From Ruoffia tabacinasalis (GTDB lineage Bacteria; Bacillota; Bacilli; Lactobacillales; Aerococcaceae): 64,000 nt of DNA. The translations under genes and the position numbers were made by a program. The stretch is taken from the NCBI RefSeq assembly GCF_042652985.1, contig NZ_JBHSHQ010000049.1, forward strand, positions 1-64,000, read 5' to 3'. Positions 14,867-24,583 of this stretch are shown here, piece by piece (position 1 is the first letter of the stretch; each line of letters begins with the position of its first letter). The notes under the pieces are model-generated. The model was not told the origin of the DNA and made no database searches. It saw only the letters and a program-made list of their open reading frames with translations.

Positions 14867-15706
14867 TTAAAACTGGAACAGCGAGTAAAGTATAACGATT
14901 GCACCTAATACGATACGATATTTACCAAAGCCAGTAAAGTCATTACGTTTCAAGTAGTTCAGTAAGAATTTAATTGCAAATACTGAAACAATAAAAGCAA
15001 CAAACATTCCGAATAATAAGTAAATCCATTCAACTGTTGTGAATGCGAAACCTAAGTCTAGTAGTTTAACTAAACTTGCACCAAACATAGCTGGGATACT
15101 TAAGAAGAATGAGAACTCAGTCGCAATGTGACGAGACGTTCCAACTAATAATCCACCGATAATCGTAGAACCTGAACGAGATGTTCCAGGAATGATAGAC
15201 AATGCTTGGAAGATTCCGATTTTAAAAGCTGTCGCAAAAGATAATGAATTAAAATCAGTCACTGTAGCTGCATGTTTAGATTCACCGGTGCGTTCAATCC
15301 AAATAAAGATAATCCCGTACACAATCAGTGCAATAGCAACAACAATCGGATTATAGAAGTATTCATCCATATAATCTTTTAAAGCAAAGCCGAAGATTGC
15401 AACTGGTATGCTTGCGAAAGCCACTTTAAACCAAAGTACCCAAGTATCCTTACGCTCCACTGAAGTTTTCTTTGGTGAAAATGGGTTTAATTTATTAAAG
15501 TAAAGTAAAATTACTGCGAAAATTGAGCCTAATTGTACAAGTACTAAAAAGACCTCAACGAATTCTGAAGATAAATTCAAAGGAATTAAATCTTCTAAGA
15601 TAATCATATGTCCCGTACTACTTATCGGTAGCCACTCTGTGATCCCTTGTACCACACTCAGGACAAATATTTTTATAAGTTCAATAATATCAATCATTTG
15701 ATCCAT
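14867..15706 (-). CDS. uppP: Undecaprenyl-diphosphatase (BacA/UppP)
   Basis: Membrane phosphatase of 279 residues with about eight hydrophobic segments. It recycles undecaprenyl diphosphate to the monophosphate carrier for wall synthesis and gives low-level bacitracin resistance. Family motifs are VQGITEWLPISSTGHM near the N-terminus and PGTSRSGSTI near 170, containing the catalytic Glu/Ser/Arg residues. The start at 15706 (MDQMIDII) is chosen since GAGAGGATAGGA precedes it; an upstream in-frame start at 15757 adds 17 unlikely residues. It is monocistronic with its own terminator. Confidence 0.94.
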   Translation of the reverse strand: MDQMIDIIELIKIFVLSVVQGITEWLPISSTGHMIILEDLIPLNLSSEFVEVFLVLVQLGSIFAVILLYFNKLNPFSPKKTSVERKDTWVLWFKVAFASIPVAIFGFALKDYMDEYFYNPIVVAIALIVYGIIFIWIERTGESKHAATVTDFNSLSFATAFKIGIFQALSIIPGTSRSGSTIIGGLLVGTSRHIATEFSFFLSIPAMFGASLVKLLDLGFAFTTVEWIYLLFGMFVAFIVSVFAIKFLLNYLKRNDFTGFGKYRIVLGAIVILYSLFQF

Positions 15707-15821
15707 GTTTCCTATCCTCTCTAGAAATTTATTCAATCCATTATAACGTAAATTCACTAAAAAAGTATAGTATCCATGATAAAATCGAATTTAAACGTTT
15801 TCGTCAAAGAAAAATAACAGC

Positions 15822-15852
15822 AAAAAAAGCCAAACTGAAATGGTTTGGCTTT
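15822..15852 (-). terminator. Lactonase gene terminator
   Basis: AAAGCCAAAC and GGTTTGGCTTT form the stem; on the minus strand it runs into T7. Confidence 0.9.
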
Positions 15853-15871
15853 GAATTCATTATTTTGTTAA

Positions 15872-16900
15872 TTAAGCTGAGGCGATGCACACACACTCAG
15901 GTGCTAGTGTATTATTTTGAATAAATGTTAATTGACCTGTCTCAGCGTTACGGTCAAAGACAGAAATATGATCTGTATCTTGGTGAGCAACTAGAACAAA
16001 TTTTTCAGTTTCATCAATATTGAAATCACGAGGGATTTCACCGTTCGTATCGATTTCTTGAATTTTCGTTAAAGCTCCACCATCTTCAGAAATTTCAAAG
16101 ACTGTTAATACATTATGGAAACGAGTTGAAACATATAAGAAGCGGCCATCATTCGTAATACGAATTGCAGCGCCGGCAGATTTTTCAACATGTTCTTCAG
16201 GAATATTTAATTGCGTTTCAACGGCTGCCATTTTACCCTCAGCGTCTAATGATACAACGGTTGTTGTGTTTGCTAATTCACCGATGATGTATGCGTAGGG
16301 TTCTGTTGGATGTAATACTAAATGACGTGGACCCGTTCCAGGAGTTAATTTAATCTCGCTAGAAGGAGCTAAAGTACCGTCTTCAGCGATTTCATAAGTT
16401 GTAACGAAATCTGTCCCTAAATCACAAACAAATAATAAGTTTTGCGAATCATTGAAATCAGCATAGTGAACGTGAGACGAGTCTTGGTTTTCATGAACAC
16501 TTGAACCAGAATGTTCAACGGTTTGAATCACATTTAACTCTTCACCGTCTAATTTGAATACATCAATCACTCCAGCATGGTAGTTAGATACATAAATAGT
16601 TTGACTACTTTCACGGTAACTCACGTGACAACCACTACCGTTATCACCAAAACCACTAGCAAATTTGTCCCAAGTACCTTGGTCGTTCTTTTTGAAAGAT
16701 ACGATTCCACCTTGGTCATTTTCTTTATGAATCGCAAAAAGCAAATCCTTAGCTTTAGATAAAGCCACAAAAGTAGGGCCGTTTAATTCGCTAATTAAAC
16801 TTGGATCTGAAAAAGCGCCTTCTTTGGCATCGAATTCTACTTGATGAATTCCTTTATTGTCTCGTTTTGTATAGCCACCTAAAATAAATGTTTGAGTCAT
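15872..16900 (-). CDS. Lactonase family protein (6-phosphogluconolactonase type)
   Basis: Seven-bladed beta-propeller protein of 342 residues of the lactonase (PF10282) family. Members of this family such as YkgB/Pgl hydrolyse 6-phosphogluconolactone in the oxidative pentose phosphate pathway. Recognisable parts are the N-terminal ILGGYTKRDNKGIH, the central HVHYADFNDSQNLLFVCDLG, GTGPRHLVLHP and the ending segments NGEIPRDFNID and VLVAHQDTDHISVF. No signal peptide is seen, so it is cytoplasmic. A GGGAGG lies eight bases before ATG. The exact substrate is inferred only from the family. Confidence 0.88.
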   Translation of the reverse strand: MTQTFILGGYTKRDNKGIHQVEFDAKEGAFSDPSLISELNGPTFVALSKAKDLLFAIHKENDQGGIVSFKKNDQGTWDKFASGFGDNGSGCHVSYRESSQTIYVSNYHAGVIDVFKLDGEELNVIQTVEHSGSSVHENQDSSHVHYADFNDSQNLLFVCDLGTDFVTTYEIAEDGTLAPSSEIKLTPGTGPRHLVLHPTEPYAYIIGELANTTTVVSLDAEGKMAAVETQLNIPEEHVEKSAGAAIRITNDGRFLYVSTRFHNVLTVFEISEDGGALTKIQEIDTNGEIPRDFNIDETEKFVLVAHQDTDHISVFDRNAETGQLTFIQNNTLAPECVCIASA

Positions 16901-17033
16901 TTGATATCCTCCCAGTATATTAATACATAAAGTATAGCATAGATGAGTAAAATCATGAATGAATTAGATTCTTGAGTTTTTTTATTAGTAGTGTGTTAAA
17001 ATATCATTATCTTAAGTCATTGGAGTGAATTTT

Positions 17034-18242
17034 ATGACAGATAATAAACGGAACGAAAAGCGTAAAGAAAGTTGGTTTGTAAGTCAATTTCTGAACAACC
17101 AATTTGTAATTTTCTTATTCAATACACTGTTAATTTTATTAATTATTTTAATATTTACACGTGTCGCGTACTTATTTACCCCAATCGTCACTTTTGTAAA
17201 TTTAGTGGCTTTTCCAATTGTTGCAGCGGGGATTTTATATTATTTATTTTCACCATTTGTTGCGCAATTAATCCAACGAGGCGTATCAAGAAATATTTCG
17301 ATTTGGATTATTTTTATCATTATTATTGCATTAATTAGTTGGGGTATTTCCACATTAATTCCATTGCTAAGTGAGCAAGCGACGACATTCGTAGAGAATA
17401 TACCTAATTATCAAGCATCTCTAATGGAAACGATCGAGTCTTTACCCATCGATCTCGAAAGTGGTTTTATTGACCCGAATATTACTGAATATTTTGCCAA
17501 TATTGATTGGAATAGTATCACAGATCAGTTGAATACGATTATTACATCTACATTTGGCGGTTTAGGAAGTGTGATTGGAACGGTGGCACAATTGGTAACC
17601 GGGTTAATTACAATGCCAGTGTTACTATATTATTTATTGCTAGAAGGATATAAAATTCCGCAATATATTCTCTACCATGTGCCAGATAAATACCGACCAA
17701 AAGTAGGGCGGATTTTATTCAAGTCGAATCACCAAATCTCCCAGTATATTCGAGGTCAAATTTTAGTAGCACTCGTAGTCGGGATAATCTTTGCGATTGG
17801 TTACTCAATCATCGGTTTAGATTATGCAATATCACTTTCTGTGATTGCGGGTATATTTAATATTATTCCTTATTTGGGTTCTATTATGGCGGTTGTACCG
17901 GCATTAATTATCGGACTATTAATCTCGCCATACATGTTTATCAAAGTATTAATTGTAGTTGCTATCGAGCAATTGCTTGAAGGACGATTTGTATCGCCAC
18001 AAATATTAGGAAACAATTTAAAAATACATCCAGTAACAATCCTATTAGTATTACTAGGTGCCGGACGCCTATTCGGCTTATCAGGAGTTATCTTAGGGGT
18101 TCCAGGCTATGCGGTTATTAAAGTAATTGTGACGGAGCTGTATAATACATTCCGAGAATCTTCAGGATTATTTGAAGAAGCATACGAAGTGGAAACATTA
18201 CCACCTGAAGTCATCGCAAGTCCTGTAGAGGAAAAAGAATAA
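17034..18242 (+). CDS. AI-2E family (PerM-like) membrane protein
   Basis: Protein of 402 residues with about eight membrane segments in the AI-2E/UPF0118 pattern. There are two N-terminal pairs, a long extracytoplasmic helical stretch (about 115-175) and a conserved C-terminal block containing GLDYAISLSVIAGIFNIIPY and PQILGNNLKIHPVTI. The family includes putative exporters and Na+/H+ antiporters; the old quorum-sensing assignment is doubtful. ATG at 17034 follows TTGGAGTG; an in-frame GTG at 17025 is inside that site. The downstream lipoprotein begins 20 bases after the stop, so they are probably co-transcribed. Confidence 0.88.
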   Translation: MTDNKRNEKRKESWFVSQFLNNQFVIFLFNTLLILLIILIFTRVAYLFTPIVTFVNLVAFPIVAAGILYYLFSPFVAQLIQRGVSRNISIWIIFIIIIALISWGISTLIPLLSEQATTFVENIPNYQASLMETIESLPIDLESGFIDPNITEYFANIDWNSITDQLNTIITSTFGGLGSVIGTVAQLVTGLITMPVLLYYLLLEGYKIPQYILYHVPDKYRPKVGRILFKSNHQISQYIRGQILVALVVGIIFAIGYSIIGLDYAISLSVIAGIFNIIPYLGSIMAVVPALIIGLLISPYMFIKVLIVVAIEQLLEGRFVSPQILGNNLKIHPVTILLVLLGAGRLFGLSGVILGVPGYAVIKVIVTELYNTFRESSGLFEEAYEVETLPPEVIASPVEEKE

Positions 18243-18261
18243 AAGTAAAAGGTTGAAGTAT

Positions 18262-19746
18262 ATGAACAAACACATTAACAAAATGAAATTTTATAAAAAA
18301 ATAGGGCTCGTATTTATTGGAGTTCTGTTCCTTGTCGGTTGCGGCAAGATTGAAGAAACAATTGAAGAGGTTGTTTCTAGTCAAGAAGTAAGTCAAGTAG
18401 AATCAGATGTTACACCTTCAAGTGCGGAAAATGCTGAAAATGAAACAGCCATTGATGCGCGCTTTGTGCCAGAATTTAGTCAAGTGATTGCTGAATTTAG
18501 AAACAGTGATGTTTTAACACTAGCGGAAGAGTCTAACTTTAAAGTGAATGAAACATTCTCTCAAACACAGAATAATTTTCAATTAAGTGTCGAGAATATG
18601 GAAGTCTTTGAAGTTGACAGTGCCGATGAATCTGTAAGTAGCGAATTTAACTATGAAGACAATCCAGGTGCAGTTATCTTAATGGAAGTTGCTATAACAA
18701 ACTTAACAGATGAAACGATTTATTACCCGATTGAAGGCTTAAGAATGAGTTATCAATCAGCAGATATGCAAATGCACCCATCATCCGCTTTATATCCAGC
18801 TCAAAGCGGGGATTTAACGAAAATACTCGAACAAAATAACGGCGAAATAAGACCAAGCATGACTGTTAACGGTTATCTTATTTATAGCCTTGGTCAGGAT
18901 GAGTGGGAAGAAGCATCAGATTTAGGAAATGTTTACCTAACTGTTGTACCACCTCAGTCGGAACCAGATGCCATCTCAGGAGTGGGTGCAAGTTTACTAG
19001 GAGATGAACGCGTTCTTTACTTACCTTTAGACGAGGAGACTCAAGAGCAATTATCTGAGAATAATCAAATGATTCCAGATCGTTTATCATCAGAATGGTG
19101 GGGTCAAAAGACGATCTTAGCTCAAGATGAATTGAACGAAACGAGTGAAGATGACGATGTTTCAGTTGAGTTATTAAGAGCTGAAATCAGTGATTTTGAA
19201 CCGAAAGATATTTATGAAGAAAATTTTCAAAACTTTAATTATGGTCAAATCATCGTATCTATTGAGTATGAAGTTACTAATAATAGCGATCATGAACTCC
19301 TTCCAGTAGATGGGGTTGCCACTTTACAAATTGGTGAAGATAGCTTGAATAGTGATTACGTCTTAATTAATGATTACAACGGTACGGTCATCAAACCAGG
19401 AGATAGTTATACAACAATTAAGACTTTTGCCTTAGATAAACTGAGATATCAAGAAGTTTGGCAAGGGGAACCCTTATATATCGCGATTAACACACCAGTG
19501 AAAAGTGATGATGAAGAAGAATTAGAAGAGGAAGCTGCAGAAGAAACAATTGAAGATAGCGACGATTTAATTTATTACTTTGATTTCACTTGGACACCTA
19601 ATTTGGTTAATTACATCAATGAAGATTTAGATGTTGTAAGTGAAAGTGAATATCAAACGGATAATGAGTCACTTGATGAGAGTGACTCAGAAGAAGTTGA
19701 AGAGGAAGAGAGTTCAACTGATGAAGCGAGTGATGAATTAAATTAA
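18262..19746 (+). CDS. Lipoprotein of unknown function with two beta-rich domains
   Basis: Lipoprotein of 494 residues; lipobox LVGC puts the lipid-modified cysteine at residue 27. Two similar extracytoplasmic domains can be seen (about 90-250 and 295-415). Each contains a strand pattern of the type ILMEVAITNLTDETIYYPI and IIVSIEYEVTNNSDHELLPV, reminiscent of the immunoglobulin-like DUF4352/DUF5068 group. The C-terminal 45 residues are Glu/Ser/Asp-rich. ATG at 18262 is preceded by AAAAGG; an in-frame TTG at 18253 overlaps that site. No function can be assigned. Confidence 0.75.
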   Translation: MNKHINKMKFYKKIGLVFIGVLFLVGCGKIEETIEEVVSSQEVSQVESDVTPSSAENAENETAIDARFVPEFSQVIAEFRNSDVLTLAEESNFKVNETFSQTQNNFQLSVENMEVFEVDSADESVSSEFNYEDNPGAVILMEVAITNLTDETIYYPIEGLRMSYQSADMQMHPSSALYPAQSGDLTKILEQNNGEIRPSMTVNGYLIYSLGQDEWEEASDLGNVYLTVVPPQSEPDAISGVGASLLGDERVLYLPLDEETQEQLSENNQMIPDRLSSEWWGQKTILAQDELNETSEDDDVSVELLRAEISDFEPKDIYEENFQNFNYGQIIVSIEYEVTNNSDHELLPVDGVATLQIGEDSLNSDYVLINDYNGTVIKPGDSYTTIKTFALDKLRYQEVWQGEPLYIAINTPVKSDDEEELEEEAAEETIEDSDDLIYYFDFTWTPNLVNYINEDLDVVSESEYQTDNESLDESDSEEVEEEESSTDEASDELN

Positions 19747-19764
19747 TCGAATGGGAGTTGGAAT

Positions 19765-20445
19765 ATGGGAGCAATCGTTAATGCAGTAGCCATCATTGTG
19801 TGTTCTTTGATTGGACTACAAATTCGTTCAGGTATCCCTGAGCGAGTACAAAAAAGTTTAATGCAAGCTGTTGGCTTGTGTGTTCTATCTATCGGAATTG
19901 CCGGTGCAATCCAAGGGAATAATACTATTGTTATGATTTTAAGTATTGTTCTTGGAACACTCATTGGCGAGTGGGTTGATATTGATCGCCGTGTTCTATT
20001 TGGCATTAATAAAGTAGAGAAGAAAATCGGTAAAGGTAGTGCCAAATACGGTGACCTTTCACACGGAATGGTCAGTGCCGCAATGATTTTCTGTATTGGA
20101 TCAATGGCCATTGTCGGATCTTTAGAAAGTGGCCTCATTGGTGACAATACAACTCTTTATACGAAAAGTATCTTAGATGGTATTACATCGATTCTATTAG
20201 CATCATCTTTAGGTATTGGTGTTACCTTAGCATCAATTCCTGTTCTATTGATTCAAGGAAGTATTATTATTTTTGCTGGCTTACTAGAGCCTTGGCTACC
20301 CGCGGATGTCATCACAGAGATTATCTGTGTAGGTTCTGTATTATTAGTTGGCTTAGGCTTGAATATGATTGAAGTCACTCAATTCAAAATAATGAATTTT
20401 GTTCCAGCAATTATCTTACCTGTAATAATTATGTTATTTATTTAA
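19765..20445 (+). CDS. DUF554 family membrane protein
   Basis: Membrane protein of 226 residues with 6-7 hydrophobic segments. The N-terminus MGAIVNAVAIIVCSLIGL, the GIAGAIQGNNTIVMILSIVLGTLIGE block and the FCIGSMAIVGSLESGL block identify DUF554 (YdfK-like). The function of the family is unknown; it is suspected to be a transporter. GGGAG is placed well before ATG. The gene lies 18 bases after the lipoprotein and 30 bases before pepF. Confidence 0.9.
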   Translation: MGAIVNAVAIIVCSLIGLQIRSGIPERVQKSLMQAVGLCVLSIGIAGAIQGNNTIVMILSIVLGTLIGEWVDIDRRVLFGINKVEKKIGKGSAKYGDLSHGMVSAAMIFCIGSMAIVGSLESGLIGDNTTLYTKSILDGITSILLASSLGIGVTLASIPVLLIQGSIIIFAGLLEPWLPADVITEIICVGSVLLVGLGLNMIEVTQFKIMNFVPAIILPVIIMLFI

Positions 20446-20475
20446 GTAAATGTAGAAAAGAAAGGGCGTTATAAA

Positions 20476-22227
20476 ATGTACAAATGGCAACTCGATGATT
20501 TATATGTAGGCTATGAGAGTGAAGAATTTAAATCGGATTGGGCAAAATTAAAGCAATTCGAAGAGGATTTTAACCAATTAACTTTAGAAGATAATTTAGA
20601 AGATATTAAAGCGGCTGTGAGATTTAAAGAAGACTTATTAATTACAGCAAGACGCATTGGATCATTCATTAGCCTAACATTATCAACAAATACAACTGAT
20701 GAAACTTCGACTAATTATCGTGGTCAGTTTTCAAAAGTAATGTCACAACTGACTAAAAACCAAATTATCTTAGATCGTTTTTTAGGAAGTATTACAACCG
20801 ATATTACTCAAGATAGTGAGTTATCAGACTATATATTTGCCTTTAATGAATTGAAAGAAGAAGCAAAGCATTTATTAGATGAAGATATTGAAGCAGTGAT
20901 TTCAAAACTAGATAACTCAGGTGCAAGTGCTTGGTCAAACTTACATACATTCTTAACTTCTACAGTAGAAACTGACGTAGATGGAACAACATATACGTTA
21001 AGTGAAATTCGAAACTTAGCTTATGATGCAGACCAAGATGTACGTAAAAAAGCCTATGAAGCTGAATTAGCCATGTATGACAAAATTAAAGACCCCGTTG
21101 CTTTCTCATTAAATAATATTAAACAACAAGTTCTAACAACTTCATCATTACGTGGCTATGAGTCACCCATAGATGAAACGTTGCAACAATCACGCATGGA
21201 CCGTAAAACATTAGACAGTTTAATGACAGCAATTCAAAAATACTTACCTGAATTCAGACGTTATTTAAAACAAAAAGCCACTTACTTAGGACATAAAAAT
21301 GGCTTACCATTCTATGATTTATTCGCACCCATGGGTGAAGCAAGTCAACAATTCTCAGTTGAAGAATCTGGAGAATACTTAGTAAACCACTTTAGACCTT
21401 TCTCAGATAAGTTAGCTGATTTAGTGCAAGAATTTTACGATAAGAACTATGTGGATTTCATTCCAAGAAAAGGTAAACGAGGCGGGGCGTTCTGCTCAAA
21501 CTTACCATTTATTGGTCAATCACGGATTGTGACAAACTTTGATGGGTCTCTATCTAGTGTCATTACAATGGCACATGAATTGGGCCATGCGTATCACGGT
21601 TCAATTATTCAAGCCCATAAACCATTGAATTGGTCATATTCAATGCCAGTTGCAGAAACAGCGTCTACATTTAACGAAACATTAATTATGAATGACTTGT
21701 TAAATAATACAGATGATGAAGTGGAGCAACTTGCTTTAATCGAATCATTATTACAAGATACGACTCAAATTATCGTTGATATTTATTCACGTTATTATTT
21801 TGAAACAAAATTAATTGAAGCAAAAGAAGATAAATTCTTATTCAGTCAACAACTGGAAGAGTTAATGAAAGAAGCTCAATTAGAAGCTTATGGCGACGGG
21901 TTAGACCCAGATTACTTACATCCATATATGTGGGTAAATAAAGGTCATTATTATTCAGCTGGTTTAAGTTTCTACAACTTCCCTTATGCATTTGGTGGTT
22001 TGTTCGCTAGAGGATTATACACAATCTATGAAGAGCAACCAGAAGGGTTCGTTGAACGCTATGATGAGTTATTGAAACTAACGACAGTCTCATCTGTTGA
22101 AGACACAGCAAAAGCGATGGATGTCGACGTCTCGGATGTTGCGTTCTGGGAGAAATCTTTAGACACGTTTGTTAACTACATCGATCAATTTGAAGAAATC
22201 ACAAACAAATTAATGACAACAAAATAA
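20476..22227 (+). CDS. pepF: Oligoendopeptidase F
   Basis: Cytoplasmic M3-family zinc metallopeptidase of 583 residues that cleaves medium-sized peptides. The zinc motif HELGH is at residues 367-371, with the downstream Glu ligand in PVAETASTFNE. The N-terminal helical lid domain precedes it, and the final YSAGLSFYNFPYAFGGLFARGLY block is typical of PepF. Length is slightly below the usual 600. AAAGGG lies upstream of the ATG. It is followed by a bidirectional terminator shared with gatD. Confidence 0.94.
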   Translation: MYKWQLDDLYVGYESEEFKSDWAKLKQFEEDFNQLTLEDNLEDIKAAVRFKEDLLITARRIGSFISLTLSTNTTDETSTNYRGQFSKVMSQLTKNQIILDRFLGSITTDITQDSELSDYIFAFNELKEEAKHLLDEDIEAVISKLDNSGASAWSNLHTFLTSTVETDVDGTTYTLSEIRNLAYDADQDVRKKAYEAELAMYDKIKDPVAFSLNNIKQQVLTTSSLRGYESPIDETLQQSRMDRKTLDSLMTAIQKYLPEFRRYLKQKATYLGHKNGLPFYDLFAPMGEASQQFSVEESGEYLVNHFRPFSDKLADLVQEFYDKNYVDFIPRKGKRGGAFCSNLPFIGQSRIVTNFDGSLSSVITMAHELGHAYHGSIIQAHKPLNWSYSMPVAETASTFNETLIMNDLLNNTDDEVEQLALIESLLQDTTQIIVDIYSRYYFETKLIEAKEDKFLFSQQLEELMKEAQLEAYGDGLDPDYLHPYMWVNKGHYYSAGLSFYNFPYAFGGLFARGLYTIYEEQPEGFVERYDELLKLTTVSSVEDTAKAMDVDVSDVAFWEKSLDTFVNYIDQFEEITNKLMTTK

Positions 22228-22236
22228 TTAAACACA

Positions 22237-22286
22237 AAAAATTATCCCTGACTTTTTCAATAAAAAATGAGTCAGGGATAATTTTT
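22237..22286. terminator. Bidirectional terminator between pepF and gatD
   Basis: Seventeen-base arms AAAAATTATCCCTGACT (22237-22253) and complement (22270-22286), A-rich on one side and T-rich on the other. Confidence 0.93.
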
Positions 22287-22932
22287 ATTTATTTTGTATC
22301 GCTAAATCAACAATATGTCTTGCGAGCCATTCATTTCGAACGAGTAAGGGACCGTGGAAGTAAGAGCCGAAGGTGTTTTTGTAATGAACTCCTTCAGTTT
22401 GGTCCACACCGTTATTCCCGTTTCCTATTATAACACGCCCCAGAGGTTTTAACTCAGATCCTAGATGAGTGACGCCGTTGTGGTTTTCAAAGCCATAATA
22501 AGTTTGATCATTTTCTTCATCATAGATTTCAATATCACCTATAAAACGAGAATCAATTTGTCTCTCAGTATAATGAGGTAAGATATTCATACCCTCTAAA
22601 CGATCACCAGCGGCATTAATGTAGTATTGACCAAGTAATTGAAAGCCACCACAAATGGTTAACATAACACCGTCGTTCTCGATGAACGATGCAATTTCAT
22701 CGCGGATGCGAGGTAAATCTTGCGAGACAATCTTTTGTTCATAATCTTGCCCACCACCGAAGAAAAGCAAATCAAAATCTTCAGCTAGAAAGTCATCACC
22801 TAGACTGACAATCGTTGTTTCAACCTGATAACCTGCTTCTTTAGCGTAATGCTGAAGCATTAGTAAGTTTCCATTATCGCCATATGTATTCATTAAGTTG
22901 CCATATAGATGACCAATTCGAATATTTTTCAT
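22285..22932 (-). CDS. gatD: Lipid II isoglutaminyl synthase, glutaminase subunit
   Basis: Class I glutamine amidotransferase of 215 residues. With MurT it amidates the alpha-carboxyl of D-Glu in lipid II to D-isoglutamine. Nucleophile Cys94 lies in MLTICGGFQLLG and the histidine is in FHGP. With the ATG at 22932 the cysteine number equals that of Staphylococcus aureus GatD, which supports this start over an in-frame GTG at 22941. It lies immediately after murT in the same orientation. Confidence 0.93.
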   Translation of the reverse strand: MKNIRIGHLYGNLMNTYGDNGNLLMLQHYAKEAGYQVETTIVSLGDDFLAEDFDLLFFGGGQDYEQKIVSQDLPRIRDEIASFIENDGVMLTICGGFQLLGQYYINAAGDRLEGMNILPHYTERQIDSRFIGDIEIYDEENDQTYYGFENHNGVTHLGSELKPLGRVIIGNGNNGVDQTEGVHYKNTFGSYFHGPLLVRNEWLARHIVDLAIQNK

Positions 22933-22954
22933 AAAGGGCACTCTTTTCTTTAAG

Positions 22955-24295
22955 TTATTTTGTTATATAGCCTGCTTGAATTAATTCTTTTCGTAAATCC
23001 AGCATGGCTGTATAAGTTGCGAAGATATGGACACTGTCTGTCTTCGCTTCGCGAGTCGCTTGAACCACTTCTTCTACAGAATTGAGTTCTTGAATGTCAC
23101 CATCGAATAACTCTGCTACTTCTAAGCGTTTCGTCATATCTTCTTTACGCATTCCTGCAGTGTAGACAGATTGAATATTGAAATCAGACATCTTCTCGAA
23201 GTCTCCGTCCCAAATCCAACTCACATCTGTTCCATCAGCGTATTGATTGTTTAAAATCGCAATAAACGTCGATGGGTCTTTATCCAGGCCAACTAAGTCA
23301 ATCACTTGATTTAAGCCGACGGGGTTCTTAACTAAATTAATTAACACTTGCTTGCCTTCAATATCTAAAATCTCTTGACGGCCAAAGACACGTTCTGCTT
23401 TCTCAAAGCCATCGTGAATTTGTTCAGGAGATAAATCAAAGAAGCGACCTAAACTATAAGCAGCTAAGGCATTGTAGATATTATACATTCCAGCGACTGG
23501 AATTTGGAATTGATAATCATTAATTGTAAAAGTTGAGTCTGTAATGTTCAAATCATCTAAACTCGTCACTTTATAGTCCAACTCAGGGCGTTTAAAGTCA
23601 CAATTTTCACAATAGAATTTACCTTGGTTCGCATAAGTTAACGTGTGGTATTTTAACACGTGGTCACACTTAGGACATAAGATACCATCAGTGTTATGAT
23701 GCGGAACGACATTGCCATCCATTTGATCTTCAAAACCAAAGTAAAGACGAGGGTTTGGTAAATCAATGGAATTTAAGATCGGCGAGTCTGCATTAGAAAT
23801 CACTGTCGCTTCAGGCACTTCTTTTGCTGCATCAGCCATTAATTTATAAATTGTATATATTTCACCGTAACGGTCCATTTGATCACGAAAGACGTTCGTG
23901 TGAACAAATACTTTCGGCTGCACGTATTTGACAACGTGTTTTAGGGAACCTTCATCAACTTCAAGCACAGCAATGCCTTTTTTATTTTTCTCAAGGCGAG
24001 GGGCAGCTAGAAAAGTACTGACAATCCCTTGCTGCATATTTGAACCTGTCGGGTTAGTTAAGACGTGAGGGTAAGCTTCATTCAAAGCGTAGACACTTAA
24101 CGCAGTCGTTAAGGTTTTACCATTCGTTCCAGTGATGATAGCAACATCATAGTTTTCACCTAATGTAGTTAGTATATCAGGGTCAATCGTTAAGGCTAGT
24201 TTACCGGGCAAACTACTTCCGCCACCAGTAAATTTTGTAAGAGCCCAACGAGATAGGCGGCCAACGTGAGTGGCAATATTACTTCTAAAGCTCAT
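22955..24295 (-). CDS. murT: Lipid II isoglutaminyl synthase, Mur-ligase subunit
   Basis: Mur-ligase-like protein of 446 residues that activates the D-Glu carboxylate of lipid II with ATP and receives ammonia from GatD. The P-loop is in IITGTNGKTLTT. The inserted Cys4 zinc ribbon characteristic of MurT is formed by CPKC (about 205) and CENC (about 225). The C-terminal DUF1727 domain, with LNNQYADGTDVSWIWD, carries the catalytic aspartate region. AAAGGAG precedes ATG. Amidation of D-Glu is needed for efficient transpeptidation and for beta-lactam resistance in several cocci. Confidence 0.95.
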   Translation of the reverse strand: MSFRSNIATHVGRLSRWALTKFTGGGSSLPGKLALTIDPDILTTLGENYDVAIITGTNGKTLTTALSVYALNEAYPHVLTNPTGSNMQQGIVSTFLAAPRLEKNKKGIAVLEVDEGSLKHVVKYVQPKVFVHTNVFRDQMDRYGEIYTIYKLMADAAKEVPEATVISNADSPILNSIDLPNPRLYFGFEDQMDGNVVPHHNTDGILCPKCDHVLKYHTLTYANQGKFYCENCDFKRPELDYKVTSLDDLNITDSTFTINDYQFQIPVAGMYNIYNALAAYSLGRFFDLSPEQIHDGFEKAERVFGRQEILDIEGKQVLINLVKNPVGLNQVIDLVGLDKDPSTFIAILNNQYADGTDVSWIWDGDFEKMSDFNIQSVYTAGMRKEDMTKRLEVAELFDGDIQELNSVEEVVQATREAKTDSVHIFATYTAMLDLRKELIQAGYITK

Positions 24296-24520
24296 TCATA
24301 ATTCTCCTTTGGTGAGTAAGATTACTCTTTTAACATTAGTATTTTAGCAATCATCCGTCTTAAAATAAAGTATTATATTTCCATAAAGTCATTCCAAAAT
24401 ACACTTTTACCATAATTGTAATCAAAGTCGAATGCAGGTATGATATTCTTAGTTAGGAATATATAGAGTATACCCTAAAATCACTTAAGATATTTTTATG
24501 ATAATATTTCATCCAAGCAA

Positions 24521-24549
24521 TTGACTAAGATGCTTGAGTATTTTATTAT
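24521..24549 (+). promoter_or_regulatory. tdk promoter
   Basis: TTGACT at 24521-24526, 17 bases, then TATTAT at 24544-24549, 35 bases before the tdk start. The rest of the 288-base gap between murT and tdk shows no gene. Confidence 0.75.
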
Positions 24550-24583
24550 TAATAGTTGAGAGTAGAAAAGAAGGAGTTAGATC